From Pseudomonadota bacterium (GTDB lineage Bacteria; Desulfobacterota; Desulfobacteria; Desulfobacterales; Desulfobacteraceae): a stretch of 9,896 nucleotides of DNA. This document shows positions 1 through 6,635 of this stretch, in pieces (position 1 is the first letter of the stretch; every line of letters starts with the position of its first letter). The translations under genes were made by a program, and so were the position numbers. The stretch covers positions 1 to 9,896 of the forward strand of contig JAHIVS010000199.1 of assembly GCA_018816605.1 (NCBI GenBank), in the 5' to 3' direction. The notes beneath the pieces are model-generated. The model worked only from the letters and a program-made list of their open reading frames with translations, was not told the DNA's origin and made no database searches.

Positions 1-381
1 AGACATGAGCCACATGCCGTGGCAGATGATTCCCTTGAGGATGGATTTTTCCCCAAAGGCACGGGCCATGAAATCCGAAGCCGGAGGGATTTCTTTTACA
101 TTCTCTGTGTAGCGGAGTCGGTCTGCCACCATGCCCGAGGGAATGATCAGGGCGTCATAGCTCTGGAGTTCGGATCTGCTCATGTTTTCAAAACTCTCGG
201 AACAGGTCATTTTCGCCTGGTATTCATGGCCTTTGAACTCAAGACTTTTTTGTCCCCAGAGCCGGGTTAAAAAATGCAACTCCGCCCCTTCCTCTGGAAA
301 TCGAAGATTATAGTAAAAAATTTCATTTTCGTAGAAATCGCTTTCCAGCAGAATGCCTATTTTTTTATTCAAAAGTTTCAT
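1..381 (-). CDS. DJ-1/PfpI family protein, N-terminal part (cut by the window edge)
   Basis: The reading frame opens with ATG at 381-379 and stays open for 127 codons to the left edge, so the C-terminus is missing. A strong AAGGAGG lies at 395-389, seven bases before the ATG, and fixes the start. The protein begins MKLLNKKIGILLESDFYENE, a first beta strand followed by the acidic loop typical of the DJ-1/PfpI fold; E13 or a nearby acid would be the partner of the catalytic cysteine. A second strand reads YDALIIPSG. The nucleophile elbow ICHGMW puts C120 and H121 at the classic Cys-His-Gly position. Family members include peptidases, glyoxalase III/deglycase-type enzymes, chaperones and isonitrile hydratases, so the reaction cannot be assigned. 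It lies 62 bases after the isoamylase and is probably the ninth gene of the operon. It is the second DJ-1 family member in the cluster, but unlike the one at 6636-7457 it has a canonical active site. Confidence 0.88.
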   Translation of the reverse strand, partial: MKLLNKKIGILLESDFYENEIFYYNLRFPEEGAELHFLTRLWGQKSLEFKGHEYQAKMTCSESFENMSRSELQSYDALIIPSGMVADRLRYTENVKEIPPASDFMARAFGEKSILKGIICHGMWLMS

Positions 382-443
382 CACCCTTCCTCCTTCTTTT
401 CATTATAAACCGCTGCCATGACTTGACGCATCGCCAGGGGGGA

Positions 444-2693
444 CTAATCGTTATCGCTGATCAATATGGCCATGGAACGCCCCTTTATCTCCACCCCCGC
501 TCCTGCATCCGGGGCCTTTTGTTCCCAGGAGGCAGGCGGCACAAAATCGAAATCATCGCCATACCAGGAACGGGCAAGAATTTTCCAATCCCCGTTGGAC
601 CAGTCCCCCAGGGTGCCCAGATAAAAAGAGTTCCAGTCTTCATTGTAAATCACCATGATATCCGGTTCCCCGGCCCTTCCCCACCAGATCACGGCCAGTT
701 GAGTGGGACTGCCCTCCCGGGGGGTTTCCCATATATAGGTATATTTTCCGTCATTTTGTCTGCCGATTTTGTCGTTGGGCATATCCGTGACATGGGCAAC
801 AAAGTCTTTATTGCGAAAATGGGACCATTGTTTCCGAAGCGCAATCAACTCACGGGTCCAATGGAACAATTCCAGACCATAGGTGGGCCCCTTGGGGGAT
901 GCCAGATTATTCCCGTCTTTCAGGCCCCAGTCAATCCAGTTGACCTTGTTTACAAAAGTTTCCTGATCCGAGGATTCATAATTATAGGTGTTGCAGGCCT
1001 CAGCCTGGGAGTTTGCACCGGACTTGGTCCGGCCGAACTCATCTCCCTGCAGGATGATGGGCACGCCCTGGGAGGTGAGTAAAATGCCCATCATCAGTTT
1101 TGCGCGTTCCCGCCGCAGATTTTCGTCCCCCCCACTGTCCCAGCAGTTGTGGGAGGGGTCAGGGTCATTAAAATAGGTGGTATCCCGGAGTGTGTATCCG
1201 TCGTGTACGGCAACCATGTTCACCGAGCGCCATGGTTTTGTGGAGGCAGCCCTTCCATAATCGTCACTCACCGATCCATACCCCTCTATGAGCTGTTTGA
1301 GCATTCGCTGGTCCTGCAATTTTGTGCTTGAAAACTTCCGGACCTTATCCCGGTACTTGCCCATCCATTTTGCCCAGCGGTTGTTCTGGTAACTCCACCC
1401 AGAACTGTCCATGAAATCCCACCACTGGCCTCCCATATCCCAGGGCTCTGCATGGAGGTGGGCCTGGGCAAAGCGGGGGTCGTTATCCACCCAGTCCCCA
1501 GCGCTGAATGATCCGTCGGCCAGGATACGGGCAAGGTCGAACCGGAAACCGTCCACCCCGTATTGTTGATGCCAGAGCGCCAGGGAATCGCACACAAGCT
1601 GCTTGGTAAAGCCCTCATCCCCGCCGTAAAACGAGACATCATTGCCCGTGCCGGTATTGTTATAAAAATAGCGTTTGTCCGCGGTTGACCGATAGACCGA
1701 CTCCGGGTCCAGTCCCATGAGGTTGTATTGTTTTACGGCCAGACGGCCATTGTCTGTCCAGGGCCCCTGCTCGGCGGTGTGGTTGTATACGACATCCATA
1801 AAGACCGCCATGCCTTTGTCATGGAAGGCCTGGACAAGCAGCTTCAACTGCCTCACTTGATCGCCCGGTTTTGATGCGTACCGTTCTTCCGGGGCAAAAA
1901 AATGACTGGTCATATATCCCCAGTGGTTGTAGCGGCCGGCCAGATTTGCCGTTTCCTCGTCATATTCCATGACCGGCATCAGCTCCACAGCGTTCACCCC
2001 AAGCTCGGCCAGGTGGTCAATCCCTGCCCGAAGGTTGCCGGGGGTTTTCAAGCCGCCCTGGGCAAGACCCAGGTAGGTTCCCCGAAGCTCCGGGTCCAGG
2101 CTCTGCAAATCTGCCGTATAGTCCTGTACATGAAGTTCATAAAGGATCAGGTCTTGGGGGGGGGTCATGACATGACTGGGTTCAGGGTCTTGGCTGTGGT
2201 CGTGGAGGATGCTTTTCCCGCCGCCGGCATAGATGTGCACTGCTGTATCCGTGTAAGGGGTGGCAGAAAAAACATGGGAATACCGGACATTTTGTGTCTT
2301 ATAGGCGTAGGGATCTGACAAATATATAGTGGGGTTGAACATGGGCCCGAACTGATCGTCCACATTCACCTGGTTGGGGCCATGGGCCTGGTACATATAC
2401 ATCAGGCCCTGACCGACCCCCTCTCCTTTAATCTTAATGGCCCAGTCCGTGCCCCGCTTTCCCATGGCAATGGTCTGGTGGGGCGACCTCTCTTCGGCAC
2501 CGGAGAACAATAAGAGGTTAAGGCTTGTGGCCATTGGCGCACGGACCTTAAAGTGGGCCCAGCCCTCCCTATCCATATGAACACCGTATCTGGGTTCATC
2601 GGTGTCTGCCTGGTGGATTAAACCCGCTGCCCACAGGTCGGCAAGACCGGGGAATATCAAAGCGGCCAATATGGCCAGACGAATAAAGTTCAT
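444..2693 (-). CDS. Exported isoamylase-type glycogen/starch debranching enzyme (GH13)
   Basis: This 749-residue glycoside hydrolase family 13 protein is predicted to hydrolyse alpha-1,6 branch points of glycogen or starch-like glucan. Residues 1 to about 23 look like a signal peptide: MNFIR, a hydrophobic core, then an AxA-like WAAG. Activity is therefore expected in the periplasm or outside the cell. Residues about 35-175 form the N-terminal CBM48/isoamylase-N-like beta domain. The TIM barrel follows with all four GH13 regions: DVVYNH at 300-305; DGFRFD with the nucleophile D386; HAEPWD with the acid/base E416; and VAVHDG with the stabiliser D498. A C-terminal beta domain ends at 749. Length and architecture resemble the secreted Pseudomonas isoamylase more than cytosolic GlgX. 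GGGAGG at 2705-2700 precedes the ATG by six bases. It lies 30 bases after the VOC gene. A run of nine C at codons 177-180 is a possible slippage site. The debranching class is well supported; the exact glucan substrate is inferred. Confidence 0.93.
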   Translation of the reverse strand: MNFIRLAILAALIFPGLADLWAAGLIHQADTDEPRYGVHMDREGWAHFKVRAPMATSLNLLLFSGAEERSPHQTIAMGKRGTDWAIKIKGEGVGQGLMYMYQAHGPNQVNVDDQFGPMFNPTIYLSDPYAYKTQNVRYSHVFSATPYTDTAVHIYAGGGKSILHDHSQDPEPSHVMTPPQDLILYELHVQDYTADLQSLDPELRGTYLGLAQGGLKTPGNLRAGIDHLAELGVNAVELMPVMEYDEETANLAGRYNHWGYMTSHFFAPEERYASKPGDQVRQLKLLVQAFHDKGMAVFMDVVYNHTAEQGPWTDNGRLAVKQYNLMGLDPESVYRSTADKRYFYNNTGTGNDVSFYGGDEGFTKQLVCDSLALWHQQYGVDGFRFDLARILADGSFSAGDWVDNDPRFAQAHLHAEPWDMGGQWWDFMDSSGWSYQNNRWAKWMGKYRDKVRKFSSTKLQDQRMLKQLIEGYGSVSDDYGRAASTKPWRSVNMVAVHDGYTLRDTTYFNDPDPSHNCWDSGGDENLRRERAKLMMGILLTSQGVPIILQGDEFGRTKSGANSQAEACNTYNYESSDQETFVNKVNWIDWGLKDGNNLASPKGPTYGLELFHWTRELIALRKQWSHFRNKDFVAHVTDMPNDKIGRQNDGKYTYIWETPREGSPTQLAVIWWGRAGEPDIMVIYNEDWNSFYLGTLGDWSNGDWKILARSWYGDDFDFVPPASWEQKAPDAGAGVEIKGRSMAILISDND

Positions 2694-2723
2694 GATTATC
2701 CTCCCTTGTGAAGATCCCCATCC

Positions 2724-3167
2724 TTATAAGTCCCCCCCTTCCGCAAGTTGCGGCGGATCTTCCTCGTCCCGATATCCCTGGTTGAGCTCAACAATGTTGT
2801 CTTCGGGATCGGCAATCCAGCACACCTTCATGCCCGGAACAAACTGGCCCATATCGGAAGGGCCCAGGGTGATCGTTACCGCATCCCCCAGTTTTCTAAG
2901 TTTTAGGTCAAGGTCATCCACAAGAAAACAGATGTGTTTCCAGGACGGATACAAAGGACCTGAGTCTGTTGGCGGCGGTGTCAAAGGGTCCTGTGTGGCC
3001 TTGAACAATTCAAGATAGATCTGCCCTGATTTTATCATGACCACCTGGTCTGGCCCGGGGGAATAGACCCGGGCCCTTTTAAATCCAAAATATTTTGTAT
3101 AAAACCGTTCCAGCCGGACAGGATCTTTACACGATACCGCAACATGGGAAAAAATTGTTTTCAGCAT
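2724..3167 (-). CDS. VOC superfamily (glyoxalase/dioxygenase-fold) metalloprotein
   Basis: This 147-residue protein has two beta-alpha-beta-beta-beta modules of the vicinal oxygen chelate superfamily. It opens MLKTIFSHVAV, continues with DPVRLERFYTKYFGFK in the first module, and has KHICFLVDDLD plus WIADPEDNIVELNQ in the second. The four usual metal-ligand positions are all filled: H8, E53, H78 and E127. That is the pattern of glyoxalase I-like and related metal-dependent isomerases, lyases and epimerases, so an active metalloenzyme is more likely than a binding-only protein. The substrate is unknown. In this operon it may process a 2-oxo or hydroxycarbonyl intermediate (inference). I chose the ATG at 3167 because GAGGAG lies seven bases upstream. 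An in-frame GTG at 3182 would add five residues but overlies that site. It follows the double NTF2 gene by 21 bases and precedes the isoamylase by 30. Confidence 0.9.
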   Translation of the reverse strand: MLKTIFSHVAVSCKDPVRLERFYTKYFGFKRARVYSPGPDQVVMIKSGQIYLELFKATQDPLTPPPTDSGPLYPSWKHICFLVDDLDLKLRKLGDAVTITLGPSDMGQFVPGMKVCWIADPEDNIVELNQGYRDEEDPPQLAEGGDL

Positions 3168-3174
3168 AGAATTT

Positions 3175-3180
3175 CTCCTC
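3175..3180 (-). promoter_or_regulatory. Ribosome binding site deciding the VOC start
   Basis: GAGGAG on the minus strand ends seven bases before the ATG at 3167. It would lie inside the coding region if translation began at the upstream GTG (3182), which argues for the ATG. Confidence 0.75.
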
Positions 3181-3188
3181 ACAGGTTA

Positions 3189-3929
3189 TCACGATAATTT
3201 CTGGTCCAGAAATGGTTTGAGCTGTTGGGCGTCAAACAGATTCTCCTGGTTCACGATCCTATTGTTTTTGACCCAATACAGGTTTGCCGACTTCACGTTG
3301 ATGGGCACCCCCCCCATGGTCACGGCCCGGATCTGGGTACAGGCCACCGCGCTGTTGCCGTCCACAAAAATTTTCAACAGCTGGTTTTGAAAGGTTTTGT
3401 ATCCGGCTTTCAGTCCCTTGACAGCCTGGCCCATGCCGTCAAGGCCGTGCACGGTCCCCATGGGCTCGGTGAACACGATCTCCTTATCAAACAAGGCAAG
3501 CCAGCCGTCCCAATCCCCGGCATTTACGGTTTTAAAATAGGTTTCAACCACCTCCCTTGTGGCCGCGGCCTGCCTGGAATCGTTTTCCTCCCCAGCGACC
3601 GGTTTCTGTTCATCGGAAAATTGCCGGAACACTTTCCCATCGACAAGATACAGGGCCTCTTTGGCCAGTAAAATCCCCGATTCCCGCACCATGCGCACCC
3701 GACAAAAAATTTGGTCCTCTGTTTCGGTAAGTTCCAAAAGGTCAATGGATTCGACCCGGTCCCTGACAAATTCCGAAAAGGCTTTCAAAATGGCGGGTTT
3801 GCCCGCAAACTTCCGGGCAAAGGCAAGCAGTACTGCATCATCATGGTATTGTTCTTCCACGAGCAGGTCCGCCTGCCCAGCCATGACGTATTTGAAACGT
3901 TTTTCCATAAAATCTCTACCATATCCCAT
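3189..3929 (-). CDS. Two-domain NTF2/SnoaL-like protein (tandem fold fusion)
   Basis: This 246-residue protein is made of two NTF2-like (SnoaL-type alpha+beta cone) domains. Residues about 5-108 form the first; it contains FMEKRFKYVM and EEQYHDDAVLL and resembles the neighbouring protein at 3970-4347. A polar linker (about 108-122, EQKPVAGEENDSRQ) leads to the second domain at about 122-246. That domain has the very typical VETYFKTVNAGDWDGWLALF helix pair, then VFTEPMGTVHG and ANLYWVKNNRI. The fold serves as a small-molecule pocket in cyclases, isomerases, dehydratases and binding proteins, so no reaction can be given. The open frame extends upstream to 4190, but that stretch overlaps the preceding gene out of frame. 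The ATG at 3929 with AAGGAG eight bases upstream is the clear start. TGA is followed at once by an in-frame TAA. It lies 40 bases after the second NTF2 gene and 21 before the VOC gene. Confidence 0.88.
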   Translation of the reverse strand: MGYGRDFMEKRFKYVMAGQADLLVEEQYHDDAVLLAFARKFAGKPAILKAFSEFVRDRVESIDLLELTETEDQIFCRVRMVRESGILLAKEALYLVDGKVFRQFSDEQKPVAGEENDSRQAAATREVVETYFKTVNAGDWDGWLALFDKEIVFTEPMGTVHGLDGMGQAVKGLKAGYKTFQNQLLKIFVDGNSAVACTQIRAVTMGGVPINVKSANLYWVKNNRIVNQENLFDAQQLKPFLDQKLS

Positions 3930-3937
3930 GGTCCATT

Positions 3938-3943
3938 CTCCTT
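3938..3943 (-). promoter_or_regulatory. Ribosome binding site deciding the start of the two-domain NTF2 gene
   Basis: AAGGAG on the minus strand lies eight bases before the ATG at 3929. It rules against the longer open frame that would start at 4190 inside the upstream gene. Confidence 0.75.
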
Positions 3944-3969
3944 TTTGTTGGAAAGCCGACAGCTGAAAT

Positions 3970-4347
3970 CTAATCCTCGGGGGGATCAAGCCTGTAACCA
4001 AAACTGAAATGATGGGAAATCCTGCCGTCGCATATTCGCCAGGAGATCCCGGATGCCCACCGGCCGGTTTGTGTCCTGACAACGGTTTGGAAGGAAATGG
4101 CATCTTCGGCCAGTATCTGGTTATAGACACGCTCAATTTCAAAAAATCCCTGCCAGGCGTTGTATTTGTGATAAAAATCCCGCACGGCATCGTTGCCCCG
4201 GATCACATATGGCGGCGGGGCCTCCATACAGGGAAAGGGGCTTAAAAGCACCGCGTCCTCGGTGTATTGTGTCTTGACCATGACATCAATCTGGTTTTTC
4301 ATTACATAGTCGACATGGGTCTCCATAAAACGTTTGGGGTCAAACAT
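3970..4347 (-). CDS. Single-domain NTF2/SnoaL-like protein
   Basis: This 125-residue protein of the NTF2-like superfamily starts MFDPKRFMETHVDYVM and continues KNQIDVMVKTQYTEDAVLL, the two N-terminal helices of the cone-shaped fold. It then has RGNDAVRDFYHKY (helix 3) and a run of beta strands ending FSFGYRLDPPED. The first 35 residues align without gaps to the N-terminal domain of the next gene (shared FME, YVM, QxD, QY, DAVLL), so the two are probably paralogues from a duplication. The function is unknown: a small enzyme (cyclase, dehydratase, isomerase) or a ligand carrier are the usual options for this fold. AAGGAGG at 4360-4354 sits six bases before the ATG. It is separated from the preceding NTF2 gene by only 18 bases, so co-translation is likely. 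Confidence 0.85.
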   Translation of the reverse strand: MFDPKRFMETHVDYVMKNQIDVMVKTQYTEDAVLLSPFPCMEAPPPYVIRGNDAVRDFYHKYNAWQGFFEIERVYNQILAEDAISFQTVVRTQTGRWASGISWRICDGRISHHFSFGYRLDPPED

Positions 4348-4365
4348 GTTCTGCCTCCTTAATAT

Positions 4366-4809
4366 TTAAAGTTTGGCCGAGCCATCATGATATTTGAGTT
4401 TGTCAACATCATAGCGGACAATCACCGGCCTGCCCGCCCCGGGGCAAGGTTCCACGGTCCAGGTCTGATAGGCATCCAGCATGATGCGGTCACTGTGAGC
4501 TGCCGGTGGTTTCCACACGCTGGCTTCCCATTTGACAATAAGATCGACATTGGCCCGATCACCTGAGATGGTGACATCGCATTTCGTAACCTGATGAACC
4601 TCGTCAAAAAAAAGGCGGATGACCCCCTGATACCAACCTTCGAATTCGGCAAGGCTGTGCAGGCTGCCTTCGGGAAATTTCATTGACAATCCTTCCTGGG
4701 CCAGCATCGGCAGAATTTCCACCATGGGGGCATGGACATCCAGCTTGCGGAACCATTCTGTCACCAAGTCTTTTACTTCCCCTTGGTCAAGTGGTGTTAA
4801 ACGATTCAT
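4366..4809 (-). CDS. NTF2-like (SnoaL-fold) protein
   Basis: This 147-residue protein has an N-terminal helix LVTEWFRKLDVHAP, then EILPMLAQEGLSMKFPEG. This matches the helix-then-strand start of NTF2-like proteins of the 'nuclear transport factor 2 family' type. The middle has FEGWYQGVIRLFFDEVHQV, and the rest is beta-rich (VDLIVKWEASVWKPP, YQTWTVEPC, VIVRYDVDKLKYHDGS). It is clearly diverged from the two NTF2-like genes that follow it and shows no obvious pairwise identity with them beyond the fold pattern. The role is unknown; a small-molecule-converting or ligand-binding pocket is expected. No signal peptide is visible, so it is probably cytoplasmic. AAGAGG lies at 4822-4817, seven bases before the ATG. 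It is 87 bases from the ThDP enzyme, the longest gap between genes inside the cluster. Confidence 0.82.
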   Translation of the reverse strand: MNRLTPLDQGEVKDLVTEWFRKLDVHAPMVEILPMLAQEGLSMKFPEGSLHSLAEFEGWYQGVIRLFFDEVHQVTKCDVTISGDRANVDLIVKWEASVWKPPAAHSDRIMLDAYQTWTVEPCPGAGRPVIVRYDVDKLKYHDGSAKL

Positions 4810-4843
4810 GTTCTGTCCTCTTTTAAAAAATTATGGGGTGTGA

Positions 4844-4879
4844 TCAGTGGACACTATCTTCCCATACCATGGACACTGA
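4844..4879. repeat. Short repeat pair in the ThDP-NTF2 intergenic gap
   Basis: An inverted pair TCAGTG (4844-4849) and CACTGA (4874-4879) is superimposed on a direct repeat TGGACACT (4848-4855 and 4870-4877) with a 22-bp period. It lies in the longest gap inside the operon. In RNA it could form a weak hairpin; as DNA, the 22-bp spacing is about two helical turns. The function is unproven. Confidence 0.4.
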
Positions 4880-4896
4880 CCTGGACAAGTTTTTGT

Positions 4897-6606
4897 TTAT
4901 TGTCCGCACTTGCAATGGCCCGTTGATCCCGGGACAGTTCCCGTTACAACCAGATCAATCAGAAACGGACCGGTATGGTCCAGGGCCTGTTTTATGGCCG
5001 GACCGACCTCATCGGGTTTTTCAACACGGACCCCGGGAACGCCCATGGACCTGGCCAGGGCCGCAAAATCGATAACCGGCTCGGTCAGATCAAAGGGGGC
5101 TGGAAAGGCATGGGGTTGAATTTTGACCTGGTCTTTCCAGTATTGCAAAATATTGAGTTTTAACAGCATATAGCTTTGGTTGTTGCAGATGACAAACTTG
5201 GCCCCGATCTTATGATGGGCTGCCGTCCAGAGGGCCTGGATCGTGTACATGCTGCCGCCATCACCGGTGAAGCCCAGAACAGTTTTTTCAGGATAGGCCA
5301 GTTTCAAGGCAATCGCCCCGGGAATTCCAACCCCCAGGGATCCCCCCCGGGTTTGCAGGAACTGCCCCGGGATACTGGGTACAAGATAGCAGTTGAGTTC
5401 AGCAGAGTGGGTCAGTGCTTCATCAAACACACAAACCTCCTTTGGATCTGGCAATTGGGCTGCCAATGCTTCCATGAACCGGGCAGCGTTCAGGGGCATC
5501 CCAATTGCCCTGTCTGCTTGCTTCTGGGACTGAAGCTTTTCCTCCCGGGCAGCGCCGATTTCATCAAACCTGGCCAGGGCCGCATCTTTTTGGGCCGGGG
5601 TCATGGCGGACTCGATTGCCTGGGCCAATCTGGCCAGGGTCAGTTTCGGATCACTGACCACCCCCAGGTCCACCGGATGGTTTTTGGCGATTTCATGGGC
5701 ATTCAAATCGATATGAATCACCTTGGCATTGGGCGCAAATATATTGTCAAGCCGGGGAAAGACCTCTGGCACCATATAGGTTCCGCAGACAAGATTGACG
5801 TCTCCCCTGGAGGTGATGGGAAAGCTCTCCTCCCCGAACATGTGCCCGGTCTGCCCCTGATAAAGAGGATGGCCATAGCTCATGTTCAATTCGCCGGAAT
5901 CCACCCCCCAGACCTCTGCACCGATCAGTTCCGCCACCTTTTCAAGTTCCGCTTTTGCCCCGGAATAGGCAATCCCGTCCCCCATAAAAATCATGGGTTT
6001 TTTTGCATGGATCAGCAGGAATGCCGCCTCTGAGATAAAGGTGTCATCCGGAAGCACACGGGTGGAGGGGATACTGGTCGGAACCACCGCTTCAACGCAG
6101 GGAGAATCCAGGATATCGGCAGGCAGACAGATATACACCGGTCCCATGGGCGGTGTGGCGGCAATTTTGATCCCCCGGCGCAGGGTCCGCAGGAGGGAGG
6201 CCGCATCCTTCACCATTGTCGACCATTTGGTGACCGGTTGGGCAAAGGCCACAAGATCCCCATACATCTGGGCCTCCATGGGCATATACTTGATGCCGGC
6301 GTCTCCGCCGATCACCACCAGGGGCACATGGCCGCGCATGGCCTGGTATAACGCCCCGATGGTGTTGCCCAGACCCGGCGTGCTGTGGATCTGCACCAGG
6401 GCCGGCTTTTTTGTGGCCCGGGCAAACCCGTCCCCCAGGAGCAGGGCCACGGATTCCTGTAATGTCAGAATATATTTCATTTCAGGATACTCGGCCAGGG
6501 CATCCAGAAACCCCTGTTCCACAGTACCCGGGTTGCCGAACATATGTGTGATTCCATCGGCAATAAATTGTTCTATGATTGCAAAACGTCCTGTTTTTTC
6601 AGCCAT
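4897..6606 (-). CDS. ThDP-dependent decarboxylase/lyase, benzoylformate decarboxylase-like
   Basis: This 569-residue enzyme has the three domains of the pyruvate oxidase/decarboxylase family. The N-terminal PYR domain (about 1-180) contains FGNPGT at 23-28 and LQES with the cofactor-activating glutamate E51. IHSTPG carries H74, which matches catalytic H70 of benzoylformate decarboxylase. The central domain covers about 185-345. The C-terminal PP domain has the ThDP motif GDGGSMYTIQALWTAAHHK starting at G448 and closing with NN at 475-476; D449, N476 and the residue 478 backbone would bind the metal ion. It should decarboxylate or ligate a 2-oxo acid through a carbanion-enamine intermediate. 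The position of BFDC H281 appears to be occupied by a hydrophobic residue (about V282), and S26 is replaced by T28, so the substrate need not be benzoylformate. The C-terminus ends in an unusual HCKCGQ tail. AGAGGTG lies just before the ATG. It follows the DJ-1 gene by 29 bases. No signal peptide is seen, so it is cytosolic. Confidence 0.92.
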   Translation of the reverse strand: MAEKTGRFAIIEQFIADGITHMFGNPGTVEQGFLDALAEYPEMKYILTLQESVALLLGDGFARATKKPALVQIHSTPGLGNTIGALYQAMRGHVPLVVIGGDAGIKYMPMEAQMYGDLVAFAQPVTKWSTMVKDAASLLRTLRRGIKIAATPPMGPVYICLPADILDSPCVEAVVPTSIPSTRVLPDDTFISEAAFLLIHAKKPMIFMGDGIAYSGAKAELEKVAELIGAEVWGVDSGELNMSYGHPLYQGQTGHMFGEESFPITSRGDVNLVCGTYMVPEVFPRLDNIFAPNAKVIHIDLNAHEIAKNHPVDLGVVSDPKLTLARLAQAIESAMTPAQKDAALARFDEIGAAREEKLQSQKQADRAIGMPLNAARFMEALAAQLPDPKEVCVFDEALTHSAELNCYLVPSIPGQFLQTRGGSLGVGIPGAIALKLAYPEKTVLGFTGDGGSMYTIQALWTAAHHKIGAKFVICNNQSYMLLKLNILQYWKDQVKIQPHAFPAPFDLTEPVIDFAALARSMGVPGVRVEKPDEVGPAIKQALDHTGPFLIDLVVTGTVPGSTGHCKCGQ

Positions 6607-6635
6607 GGGTTCACCTCTTTAAAAAAACATAAGGG

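Noticed and set aside
402..407. TATAAT sequence upstream of the left-edge DJ-1 gene as an internal promoter
   Set aside because: No good -35 lies at 16-18 bp, and transcription would start inside the ribosome binding site (389-395). Read-through from the operon is simpler.
423..1082. Plus-strand open frame of 219 codons opposite the isoamylase
   Set aside because: It is antisense to a GH13 enzyme with all four catalytic motifs, and its translation is Gly/Pro/Ile-rich with no recognisable domain. It is a shadow frame.
3930..4190. N-terminal extension of the two-domain NTF2 protein by 87 residues
   Set aside because: The extension overlaps the previous NTF2 gene out of frame, and a clear AAGGAG supports the ATG at 3929.
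5176..6033. Plus-strand open frame of 285 codons opposite the ThDP enzyme
   Set aside because: It lies entirely within a strongly supported gene on the other strand. The composition is typical of a reverse-strand shadow, and no ribosome binding site or domain was found.
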